Shown here: positions 1 to 4,465 of the stretch, piece after piece | Numbering within the stretch: the stretch's first letter is position 1 | Layout of the letters: each line of letters starts with the position of its first letter | Assembly: GCA_027886925.1 (NCBI GenBank) | Contig: JAPCJN010000012.1 | Span: forward strand, 26,144-32,066 | Direction: 5' to 3' | Origin: Nitrososphaerota archaeon | GTDB taxonomy: Archaea; Thermoproteota; Nitrososphaeria; Nitrososphaerales; UBA183 | DNA: 5,923 nucleotides | Position numbers and translations under genes: made by a program | The notes under the pieces: model-generated | What the model was told of the DNA's origin: nothing | Seen by the model: only the letters and a program-made list of their open reading frames with translations | Databases searched by the model: none

Positions 1-573
1 AACGCACAGCAGGAATCCATCCACGTCGGAGGTCTCTGCGACTTTCACGAAGCCGAGTTGAACGGCTATTTCCGTGTACGGGCTGATGAGGGCGACGGCC
101 TGGAACTTGCCTTCGAGGAGACCCTTCAGCCTGTTGTGGGGCTCGGCTCCATGCACGACCTTGATCTTGCTGTAAGGAAGGGTCCTCTCGAGATCGCTCA
201 GGATGCAGTAGTGGGAACCCGTCTTCATGTTTACCGCAATCGGTATCTCCGCCAGGTCAGCCGCAGTCTTGATGCCAAGACCAGGTGCGACCAGGATGGA
301 GAACGCATAGCCTGAAGAGGTAGTCGCAGCGACAATCTTCTCCCTCTCCTTTTCGGCGAGTCTGTCGATTGCCCCCCAGGCGCAAACGGAATAGGCATCG
401 AGGTTCCCTCCCTTCACCAAATCCCCATACCAGGCGACCTTGTCCGCGGGCTCCGCCTCAGAGCGGCCCACGGCAAAAAAATCTACTTCCAGGTCGCGCT
501 TCTGGAAGAGCTTCTCTTCCTGGGCCACGATGTCCAAGAACGACCACGGAATGTATGAGTTCTTCACTTTCAT
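1..573 (-). CDS. NitT/TauT/THI5-like substrate-binding-fold protein, C-terminus outside window
   Basis: The minus strand is open from an ATG at 573 to the left edge (191 codons, no stop), so the 3' end is missing. The protein starts MKVKNSYIPWSFLDIVAQEE and contains features typical of type-2 periplasmic-binding folds of the NMT1/THI5/SsuA group: an N-terminal beta strand followed by a helix entering a 'KLFQKRDLEVDFFAVG' strand, a middle 'ILVAPGLGIKTAADL' segment (the usual 'gi.s..DLkGk.Iav' hinge, residues about 94-112) and a later 'LLEGKFQAVALISPY' strand. There is no signal peptide or lipobox: the mature-type fold begins at residue 2, so the protein is probably cytoplasmic or used in a non-transport role. 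A single Cys in 'YSVCAWGA' does not reproduce the CCCFC motif of THI5 pyrimidine synthases. The start is supported by an in-frame TGA six codons upstream and a TATA-like box at 614-622, about 45 nt away. Ligand unknown; family-level call only. Confidence 0.72.
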   Translation of the reverse strand, partial: MKVKNSYIPWSFLDIVAQEEKLFQKRDLEVDFFAVGRSEAEPADKVAWYGDLVKGGNLDAYSVCAWGAIDRLAEKEREKIVAATTSSGYAFSILVAPGLGIKTAADLAEIPIAVNMKTGSHYCILSDLERTLPYSKIKVVHGAEPHNRLKGLLEGKFQAVALISPYTEIAVQLGFVKVAETSDVDGFLLCV

Positions 574-613
574 TCTGTCCAAATTAGTTCACTGTCGAAG
601 ATTGACCAATTAG

Positions 614-622
614 TCTTATATA
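614..622. promoter_or_regulatory. TATA-like box between the substrate-binding gene and the RNA block, usable in both directions
   Basis: An AT-rich TATA-like element (TCTTATATA on plus, TATATAAGA on minus). Read on the minus strand it lies about 45 nt before the ATG at 573, giving a short leader of roughly 15-20 nt. Read on the plus strand, the 15 bases 611-625 match 13 of 15 bases at 811-825 in front of the tRNA gene, which predicts a transcript starting near 640-650. It may therefore serve divergent transcription. The direction is inferred from spacing only. Confidence 0.5.
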
Positions 623-644
623 CGCTTAGTGTTAGAATTATCCT

Positions 645-750
645 TACTAGGAGAATTATGCCTTTGCGGCGATGAGATGCGGTTGGATGCCGGTGCCCGG
701 ACTACGGGCGCAGATCCTCCCGAGAACTCGGGTCGTCATCCTGCTTTTTG
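645..750 (+). ncRNA. candidate structured small RNA of unknown family
   Basis: No convincing protein is encoded here, but the plus strand has the elements of an independent RNA gene: a tRNA-like promoter (614-622), a compact fold and a T5 stop signal (745-749). The fold I can draw is a three-way junction. The closing helix is 671-675 with 736-740 (GATGA/TCATC). Arm one is 685-717: an outer GGAT/ATCC helix, an asymmetric internal loop, then a 7-bp helix 693-699 with 705-711 (one G-U) capped by GACTA. Arm two is 719-723 with 728-732 (CCCGA/TCGGG) capped by GAAC. I compared it by eye with tRNA (no T-loop), 5S rRNA, SRP RNA (no GNAR tetraloop with AGCAG), RNase P and C/D sRNA (no D box CTGA at the right place); none fits. 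Ends are estimated from promoter and T-run spacing. It could also be a fortuitously foldable spacer. Confidence 0.4.
745..749 (+). terminator. oligo-T stop signal for the candidate small RNA
   Basis: A run of five T on the plus strand directly after the last helix of the candidate RNA (closing strand ends at 740). Archaeal RNA polymerase typically terminates at T-runs with or without a hairpin. Five T is on the short side, so this is only suggestive. Confidence 0.3.
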
Positions 751-764
751 TGCCACTCTGTTTG

Positions 765-790
765 TCGGGTTGCTCTACCTAGAGCCCCGA
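765..790 (+). other. 10-bp bulged stem-loop between the candidate RNA and the tRNA promoter
   Basis: 765-769 (TCGGG) pairs with 786-790 (CCCGA), and 772-776 (GCTCT) pairs with 781-785 (AGAGC), around the loop ACCT with a two-base bulge TT at 770-771. It lies just upstream of the tRNA TATA box. It could be a back-up terminator, a 3' domain of the candidate RNA or a protein-binding inverted repeat. No T-run follows it. Confidence 0.35.
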
Positions 791-813
791 GTATCGTTAG
801 CGAGCGTAGTTAG

Positions 814-822
814 TTTCATATA
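814..822 (+). promoter_or_regulatory. TATA-like box of the tRNA-Asn gene
   Basis: TTTCATATA lies about 33 nt before the mature tRNA 5' end at 853, the normal distance for archaeal TBP/TFB promoters that start a few bases upstream of the tRNA. The surrounding 16 bases (TTAGTYTYATATACGC) recur at 610-625. Confidence 0.6.
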
Positions 823-852
823 CGCAGCCCTTAGAAGGCCGGCTCGAAGTAT

Positions 853-948
853 GGCGTGGTAGCTCAGAAGTTGTAGGACAACTGGGCAGCATGGTAGAGC
901 AGCAGGCTGTTAACCTGTTGGTCGACCGTTCGAATCGGTCCCACGCCG
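853..948 (+). tRNA. tRNA-Asn (anticodon GUU) with a D-loop intron
   Basis: The acceptor helix is 853-859 (GGCGTGG) with 941-947 (CCACGCC), and the discriminator is G948, as usual for tRNA-Asn. The D stem is 862-865 (GCTC) with 897-900 (GAGC). The anticodon stem is 902-906 with 914-918, with loop CTGTTAA and anticodon GTT at 909-911. The T stem is 924-928 with 936-940 around TTCGAAT. CCA is not encoded. A plain 5' half does not fit the cloverleaf because 22 extra bases (868-889) sit in the D-loop. Removing them gives a standard 74-nt tRNA with D-loop AGCATGGTA. The adjoining TATA-like box at 814-822 supports independent transcription. Confidence 0.95.
868..889 (+). other. 22-nt tRNA intron between positions 15 and 16, bulge-helix-bulge
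   Basis: The precursor folds into a textbook core of the splicing-endonuclease substrate. The four-base helix is 862-865 (GCTC) with 884-887 (GGGC, one G-U). The 3-nt bulges are 866-868 (AGA) and 888-890 (AGC). The intron hairpin is 869-874 (AGTTGT) with 878-883 (ACAACT), loop AGG. Cutting each bulge after its second base removes 868-889 and joins G867 to C890. The outer exon helix is not formed, so this is the relaxed form of the motif. The CAG at 865-867 is repeated at 887-889, so the junction alone is ambiguous by up to 3 nt; the bulge geometry picks this register. Confidence 0.88.
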
Positions 949-1187
949 CTTCATCTACTGTCAATCTCGCACCCGATCGCCTGGCGCGCGGAGAGCCCTG
1001 GGTTGGTCGACGTCGTCGTAGTCGTCGTTACCCACGAATTGCTCAGCTCACGTGGTGTATGGAACACGTCTTACCTTATGACGAATCTTCGGGTAAGTAA
1101 CGAAGTCGCGTCGTTCAACGAGCCGTGCTTCAATCGCTAATTGAAAGATGTATTGATGCAAAAGAGCGCGGACTGTTCGTCCATCGA
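949..1187. other. gene-free spacer after the tRNA
   Basis: No frame on either strand here looks coding. Visible items are a short run of GTN triplets at 1006-1029 and a two-part hairpin, 1070-1075 (CTTACC) with 1092-1097 (GGTAAG), enclosing CGAA (1082-1085) with TTCG (1088-1091). The hairpin lies downstream of the tRNA on plus and downstream of the membrane-protein stop on minus, so it may mark the end of one of them. No T-run follows on either strand. Part of the spacer will be the 3' untranslated region of the minus-strand membrane gene. Confidence 0.4.
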
Positions 1188-2066
1188 CTACACCGGCTTG
1201 CCGCAATTGGCACAGAACTTCGCGTCTTTCTTTAGGGGCGAGCCGCAAAACGCGCAGAAGTGACTCGGTCCTTCCATCAGAGGAACTCCGGTAGAGATTC
1301 CGGTGGACATCCCAGACCCGCCAGATGGTTGTTGCCAAGCTGCTGTTGGCGCTTCAGTGGGAGTCGCCGAGGGGCCGTGGGTGACATATGTGTAAGCGAT
1401 GACCACGGACGTCCAAGCACTCAGTGGTATCGTCAGGAGCGTCTGAATCACCCGTCCGCCTCCCCCGAGTGACAATACCGAGCCGATGATGCTCACGATG
1501 ATGTATGCGAGGAAGAAGATCAGGAATATGCTGAAGGTGCTCCACTTCTTGTCGCGCCCGAACGCCTTGCTCGCTGACATCCCCTCCGTCGCTCCTTTGT
1601 TTTCCAACATTATGGCGGGGGTTGCGTATGCGTACCACGTCGCAAATATGATCCCTGGCACTATCAAGGCGATGGAACCGAGGATGACTATGAGAACGAT
1701 GAGGATTCCTGCCCCTAGGAGGCTCCAAAACCGACGGTAGGCGTGTCCGAGCGCTTCGCTGATGGTCAGGCGCTGGCCTCCTATGGCCTCCTTGACGACG
1801 GGAGCGTAGGCGCCGCCTGCGATGATGGAGAGCACCGCAGATATGATGCCGGTAAGGATGGAAAGAGGATTGAAGACGGATGAGCTCGATAGGACGTCGC
1901 CAAGGAGCGACGGGACCGCTGGAATAACTGAAATCAGAATAATCGAGGGATTCGCCTTGAGTAGGTTGGTGGCCTTTGAGATGACATCGCCGACGTTAAT
2001 CTTCGTTCCGACTGTCAGGTTCTCAAGACCTCTGACACCTGGCCACTGCGCCGACCAGATTGCCAA
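1188..2066 (-). CDS. multi-pass membrane protein with C-terminal zinc ribbon
   Basis: 292 residues. About five hydrophobic segments (roughly residues 40-55, 67-90, 115-140, 176-200 and 207-229) are separated by short polar loops. A 'EALGHAYRRFWSLLGAG' helix followed by 'IVPGIIFATWYAYATPAIMLE' and 'ASKAFGRDKKW' resembles the membrane domain of glycerophosphodiester-phosphodiesterase-like and DUF975-like proteins. No catalytic domain is attached. After a Pro/Thr/Ser/Gly-rich linker (231-268) comes a treble-clef/zinc-ribbon tail, C271-x2-C274 and C285-x2-C288, probably binding one Zn. The start codon is TTG at 2066 because a TAA lies three codons upstream and no ATG or GTG is in frame before the conserved part. 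The first 22 residues are unusual for the family, so the true start may lie further in. A TTATTT box about 40 nt upstream could be the promoter. Role unknown; possibly membrane organisation or transport of a lipid-like compound. Confidence 0.8.
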   Translation of the reverse strand: MAIWSAQWPGVRGLENLTVGTKINVGDVISKATNLLKANPSIILISVIPAVPSLLGDVLSSSSVFNPLSILTGIISAVLSIIAGGAYAPVVKEAIGGQRLTISEALGHAYRRFWSLLGAGILIVLIVILGSIALIVPGIIFATWYAYATPAIMLENKGATEGMSASKAFGRDKKWSTFSIFLIFFLAYIIVSIIGSVLSLGGGGRVIQTLLTIPLSAWTSVVIAYTYVTHGPSATPTEAPTAAWQQPSGGSGMSTGISTGVPLMEGPSHFCAFCGSPLKKDAKFCANCGKPV

Positions 2067-2102
2067 TCGCTCTTATAACTCCATGGCGGTAAAATGAACC
2101 GG

Positions 2103-2108
2103 AAATAA
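2103..2108 (-). promoter_or_regulatory. possible TATA-like box for the zinc-ribbon membrane protein
   Basis: Minus-strand TTATTT (preceded by GC) centred about 40 nt before the TTG at 2066. This would give a short leader of about 14 nt containing GGAG about 12 nt before the TTG. The leader is plausible but the spacing is not diagnostic. Confidence 0.25.
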
Positions 2109-2213
2109 GCGTCGTCTGCGAATGGCGAGGTAATTCGTGAGTTCCTCTCCGCATTCCGTTTCTCTCGTGCAGAGTAAATCAGACGGAGTGATGGCGGCGC
2201 CGCATACTTAGGG

Positions 2214-2223
2214 GCTTAAATAC
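2214..2223 (+). promoter_or_regulatory. TATA-like box of the J-domain gene (leaderless type)
   Basis: GCTTAAATAC is centred about 29 nt before the ATG at 2248. This is the spacing expected when transcription starts at the start codon itself, and there is no Shine-Dalgarno sequence. Confidence 0.55.
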
Positions 2224-2247
2224 ATCTGCACAAGGCCCATAACCCCG

Positions 2248-2613
2248 ATGCGAACTCAGACGAAAGTGGAAACAGAGGCGGAGGAGTGGAAGCGCATCGA
2301 GGAAAGGCGGAGAAGGATATATGAGGAGTTATGGCGCTCCGACGAGGAACGCGTTAGAAGGCAGCGCGAAAGAGATCCAAACGCCAATCGGCGGCGGGAA
2401 GGATACGACTACGGAAACCCATTCAAAGTCAACGTAAATGAAATTCTAAGAGCCACTCAGGAGCTCGGCGTCAGGGTCGACGCGACAGCCACGGAGGTGA
2501 AGGCGGCCTACAAGAAGATGGCGATGGCATGGCACCCGGATAGACCTGGAGGCTCCGCGGAGAAGATGAAGGATATCAACGAGGCGAAGGAAGTCCTGCT
2601 AAGGGGAGCTTGA
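2248..2613 (+). CDS. small J-domain (DnaJ-like) protein with charged N-terminal helix
   Basis: 121 residues. The C-terminal half is a J-domain core: '[22 protein letters not shown]' (residues 81-102) with the HPD triad at 96-98, then a helix '[13 protein letters not shown]' that ends the protein. The family stimulates the ATPase of Hsp70 (DnaK) through HPD; partner and substrate are not shown here. Residues about 8-50 are almost entirely charged ([12 protein letters not shown]...RRQRERD) and should form a long helix or coiled coil, which could be the targeting part. The zinc-finger and C-terminal substrate domains of full DnaJ are absent, so it is a class C (J-only) protein. The ATG at 2248 lies 29 nt after a TATA box and without a Shine-Dalgarno sequence, so the mRNA is probably leaderless. 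Confidence 0.88.
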   Translation: MRTQTKVETEAEEWKRIEERRRRIYEELWRSDEERVRRQRERDPNANRRREGYDYGNPFKVNVNEILRATQELGVRVDATATEVKAAYKKMAMAWHPDRPGGSAEKMKDINEAKEVLLRGA

Positions 2614-2644
2614 GGCGCGGCTGGGTCCCATGCCTCTAACATCC

Positions 2645-2654
2645 TTATCTTATC
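2645..2654 (+). promoter_or_regulatory. TATA-like box of the NTF2/SnoaL-like gene, decides its start codon
   Basis: TTATCTTATC is centred near 2650. A leaderless transcript would begin 27-30 nt later, at the GTG of 2680. The in-frame TTG at 2662 is only about 12 nt from the box and would be upstream of the expected transcription start. Confidence 0.5.
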
Positions 2655-2679
2655 TATTGGCTTGACGGAGTGCCCCCCT

Positions 2680-3123
2680 GTGGAGTCGCGACAGCTCGAC
2701 AAAACCAAGAAAGAGGTCACCGCTTTCATCAACTCCTATTTCGAGGTGGGGAAGAGCAAGGAAATTACAACCCTCTCGAAGTTCTTCGCGACGCCTCAAT
2801 ATTTCACCAAGTTCGACGAGTCCCCACCCTACACCCGGCAGGACTCCGACGACGCGTTCATGTACGAGCAGGCGAGGTTCGCCAACATCTCGGACTATGA
2901 GTATAAGATCGACGACCTGAGGATAGACGTCATAGGGTTCATCGCGATAGCCACATTCTACTTGGGCTACAAGGGGGTATTCGTCAACGACTACTCGTTC
3001 GAAGGTTCCAGTGTAGTCGGGCGGTCGCGAGTGACTATGGTCATTGGAAAGTTCGGCGACGATTGGAAAATAGTGCACCACCACGCAAGCCGTCTCCCCG
3101 AGGCCGGGGAGAGGCAGGCGTGA
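2680..3123 (+). CDS. SnoaL/NTF2-like (DUF4440-type) fold protein
   Basis: 147 residues from the GTG. The order helix ('KKEVTAFINSYFEVGKSKEI', residues 10-29), helix ('TLSKFFATPQYFTKF'), then strands ending in 'SRVTMVIGKFGDDWKIVHHHAS' (residues 116-137) is the NTF2-like cone fold. The closing 'W-K-I-V-H-H-H-x-S' strand is typical of the SnoaL_3/DUF4440/CaMKII-association group. Members are either small enzymes (isomerases, cyclases) or non-catalytic ligand-binding or oligomerisation modules; no catalytic Asp/His pair can be assigned here. It has no signal peptide and is probably cytosolic. I place the start at GTG 2680 rather than TTG 2662 (six codons earlier) because of the TATA-like box at 2645-2654. 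It is followed after 18 bp by the oppositely oriented beta-propeller gene. Confidence 0.75.
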   Translation: MESRQLDKTKKEVTAFINSYFEVGKSKEITTLSKFFATPQYFTKFDESPPYTRQDSDDAFMYEQARFANISDYEYKIDDLRIDVIGFIAIATFYLGYKGVFVNDYSFEGSSVVGRSRVTMVIGKFGDDWKIVHHHASRLPEAGERQA

Positions 3124-3141
3124 GGCGAACCAAAGTCGGGC

Positions 3142-4188
3142 CTAGGCGGCCGCGAGGCCAGCCGCAGACGCTGGGACTCCGGCGATTGTCGATGCCTGAG
3201 AGATGCCTCCGTCTGGATAGGTTTGGAAGCTCGTGATATGCCCGCCGTTCAGGGCATACAGGTAGTGGCCGTTTCCATTGAGGGCCAGGTCGAGGGTAGG
3301 GGCCGATGTTTTGGCAGCTATGGAGCTGACCAGGCTGAGAGTACCCTGTCCTGAGACAGAGTAGGCGGAGATCGTTCCGCCATGGGCGTTGCTTGTGTAG
3401 GCGAACCTTCCATCGTGGGAGACTGCGACCCAGCAAGGCGCGTTTCCGAAATCAGGTAAGGCGCCGCTTATGGTCCTCATGGTGCCGTCATTCGAGACAG
3501 CGTAGGAAGAGAGGCTGTTCCCCGCCGCTTCGCTCAGCACGAGGAATCCCTGGGACGTAAAGCCGAAGCCGTATGGTCCTGCACCGTTGGAGGGCGTCAC
3601 GTTCGGCGCGCTCTCGAGTCCGTCGTCGCCGACCGAATACGTGTCAATCACTCCGGCCGCCTTCTCCGTGACGACCAACACGTTCCCGTTGTTGCTGAAT
3701 CCTATCTGTTCAGGAGAGGAGCCGGACGCGCCGCTCAGCGGCTGAATGGACCCAGGAATGAAGGTGAGCTGGCCGTTATGGTCCATCGAGAAGCCCGCGA
3801 TGTTTGGTGTTCCGCTGTTCAGCACATACACCAGATTTTCGTTCACCGTAAGGCTGATGGGCGAGGCCCCTTGCGAACTCACCACGTCCGCGACCACCAG
3901 GCTTCGGTCATCGCTGACCTTGAAGACCGTTATTTGGTTGCTGCCAGCGTCAACCACAACAAGCCAGTGTCCGTCCTGAGTCAGGACCACGGCGCTCTGA
4001 CTTGCCAAAGCGGCTCCCGTTCCAGCGCCTTGCGCCGAGACCGTGTTCGCGAGAGAAAGGGCACCGTTCGATCCGCTCTGGTATTGCAGGACGTGGTTTA
4101 TCGGCGTGGCGTTGTCTTCCGTGTAGACCGCGGTCGTGGGCGCCGCGTGGGCCATCCCCGCTATCGAAAAGCCTGCGAGGAGGAACAT
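3142..4188 (-). CDS. secreted lactonase/YncE-like beta-propeller protein, N-terminus apparently frame-broken
   Basis: 348 residues from the first in-frame ATG. The body is a beta-propeller of the 6-phosphogluconolactonase/YncE type: repeated 'L/Y-V-hydrophobic ... N/G ... I-x-x-F/Y-x-V/M ... G-x-L' blades near residues 75-105, 119-145, 168-192, 213-240, 261-286 and 308-331, e.g. 'WLVVVDAGSNQITVFKVS' and 'FAYTSNAHGGTISAYSVS'. The start at 4188 lies inside a signal peptide: the hydrophobic stretch MFLLAGFSIAGMAHA ends at a good signal-peptidase site (AHA|AP, residue 15) but lacks its positive N-terminus. The missing part is readable upstream in the same frame (KAKVFAGLSLA) with no start codon before a stop. 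A GTG at 4264 in another frame would supply it if the G7 run (plus-strand C7, 4232-4238) were six bases. Probably exported and cell-surface; no enzyme activity is evident. Its closest look-alikes that I know are bacterial, which suggests old transfer (inference). Confidence 0.85.
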   Translation of the reverse strand: MFLLAGFSIAGMAHAAPTTAVYTEDNATPINHVLQYQSGSNGALSLANTVSAQGAGTGAALASQSAVVLTQDGHWLVVVDAGSNQITVFKVSDDRSLVVADVVSSQGASPISLTVNENLVYVLNSGTPNIAGFSMDHNGQLTFIPGSIQPLSGASGSSPEQIGFSNNGNVLVVTEKAAGVIDTYSVGDDGLESAPNVTPSNGAGPYGFGFTSQGFLVLSEAAGNSLSSYAVSNDGTMRTISGALPDFGNAPCWVAVSHDGRFAYTSNAHGGTISAYSVSGQGTLSLVSSIAAKTSAPTLDLALNGNGHYLYALNGGHITSFQTYPDGGISQASTIAGVPASAAGLAAA

Positions 4189-4231
4189 GGCTAGGCTCAG
4201 TCCGGCGAAGACCTTGGCCTTCAGGCTCTGG

Positions 4232-4238
4232 CCCCCCC
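4232..4238 (-). other. G7 homopolymer at the frame break of the beta-propeller gene
   Basis: Seven G on the minus strand. Upstream, frame one reads from GTG 4264 as MRIPGSQSKG. Downstream, frame two reads GQSLKAKVFAGLSLA into the signal peptide. One fewer G joins the two into a 373-residue protein with a complete secretion signal. This may be an assembly or sequencing error, a real mutation, or a slippage site. Confidence 0.55.
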
Positions 4239-4264
4239 TTGGATTGAGAGCCCGGAATCCGCAC

Positions 4265-4465
4265 GGGATCCTGGCGCAGCCGGAAGCAAACCTCTGACGA
4301 GGTCAGACAGCCCTGTCGATATCGTATGCACGCGGTCTTTGTCGACTCATCGAATTAAGCGGTTTTTCAAGATTCATTACAGATTAGTTATGAAAGGAAG
4401 GACTTTCCTTCATGGGCATAGGACACGGACGGGAGAGGCATGAGACCAAAGGGCACGGCAGGAAG
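4265..4465. other. spacer between the amidotransferase-like and beta-propeller genes
   Basis: It contains no supported gene. On the minus strand the likely promoter region of the beta-propeller gene has an AT-rich GCTTAATTCG at about 4350-4359, which would give a long leader (about 60 nt) to the GTG at 4264. Closer to that gene is a short hairpin CTGAC-GAG-GTCAG near 4293-4305. A larger imperfect palindrome is listed separately (4390-4413). Confidence 0.4.
4390..4413. repeat. 24-bp imperfect palindrome
   Basis: ATGAA (4390-4394) pairs with TTCAT (4409-4413), and GGAA (4396-4399) pairs with TTTCC (4404-4407, one G-T) across one A/C mismatch, around GGAC. The alternative hairpin GAAGGA-CTT-TCCTTC (4397-4411) overlaps it. 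It lies 53 bp after the amidotransferase-like stop and ahead of the beta-propeller gene on the same strand. It could be a terminator of the first gene, or an operator for the second. Confidence 0.45.

Noticed and set aside
58..315. Plus-strand frame opposite the substrate-binding gene
   Set aside because: Antisense shadow; the minus frame is open across all 573 bases and carries the fold signature.
669..740. C/D-box guide RNA reading of the candidate RNA (GCGATGA as box C)
   Set aside because: No CTGA D box occurs at a suitable distance and the region folds into stable arms, unlike C/D guides.
629..862. Plus-strand frame of 77 codons over the candidate RNA and the tRNA start
   Set aside because: It runs into the tRNA, has no family resemblance and covers the stem-loops; RNA explains the region better.
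1002..1012. Ten-base match to the tRNA (GTTGGTCGAC, also at 917-926) suggesting an integration att site
   Set aside because: Too short, it does not include the tRNA 3' end, and no integrase or element lies between; chance is sufficient.
1006..1029. GTN triplet run as a microsatellite
   Set aside because: Only about eight imperfect triplets; no length or purity that would indicate a functional repeat.
1354..1728. Minus-strand frame of 124 codons inside the membrane-protein gene
   Set aside because: Different frame of the same strand, very rich in His and Arg, no hydrophobic segments or motifs; the overlapping frame has coherent helices and a zinc ribbon.
2650..3084. Minus-strand frame of 144 codons opposite the SnoaL-like gene
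   Set aside because: Lacks any recognisable fold, while the plus frame shows the NTF2-like pattern with the closing WKIVHHH strand and a promoter.
3778..4194. Open frame of 138 codons on plus, opposite the beta-propeller gene
   Set aside because: Arg/His/Gly-rich composition with no domain pattern; the minus-strand frame over the same bases has clear propeller repeats. Typical antisense shadow of a GC-rich gene.
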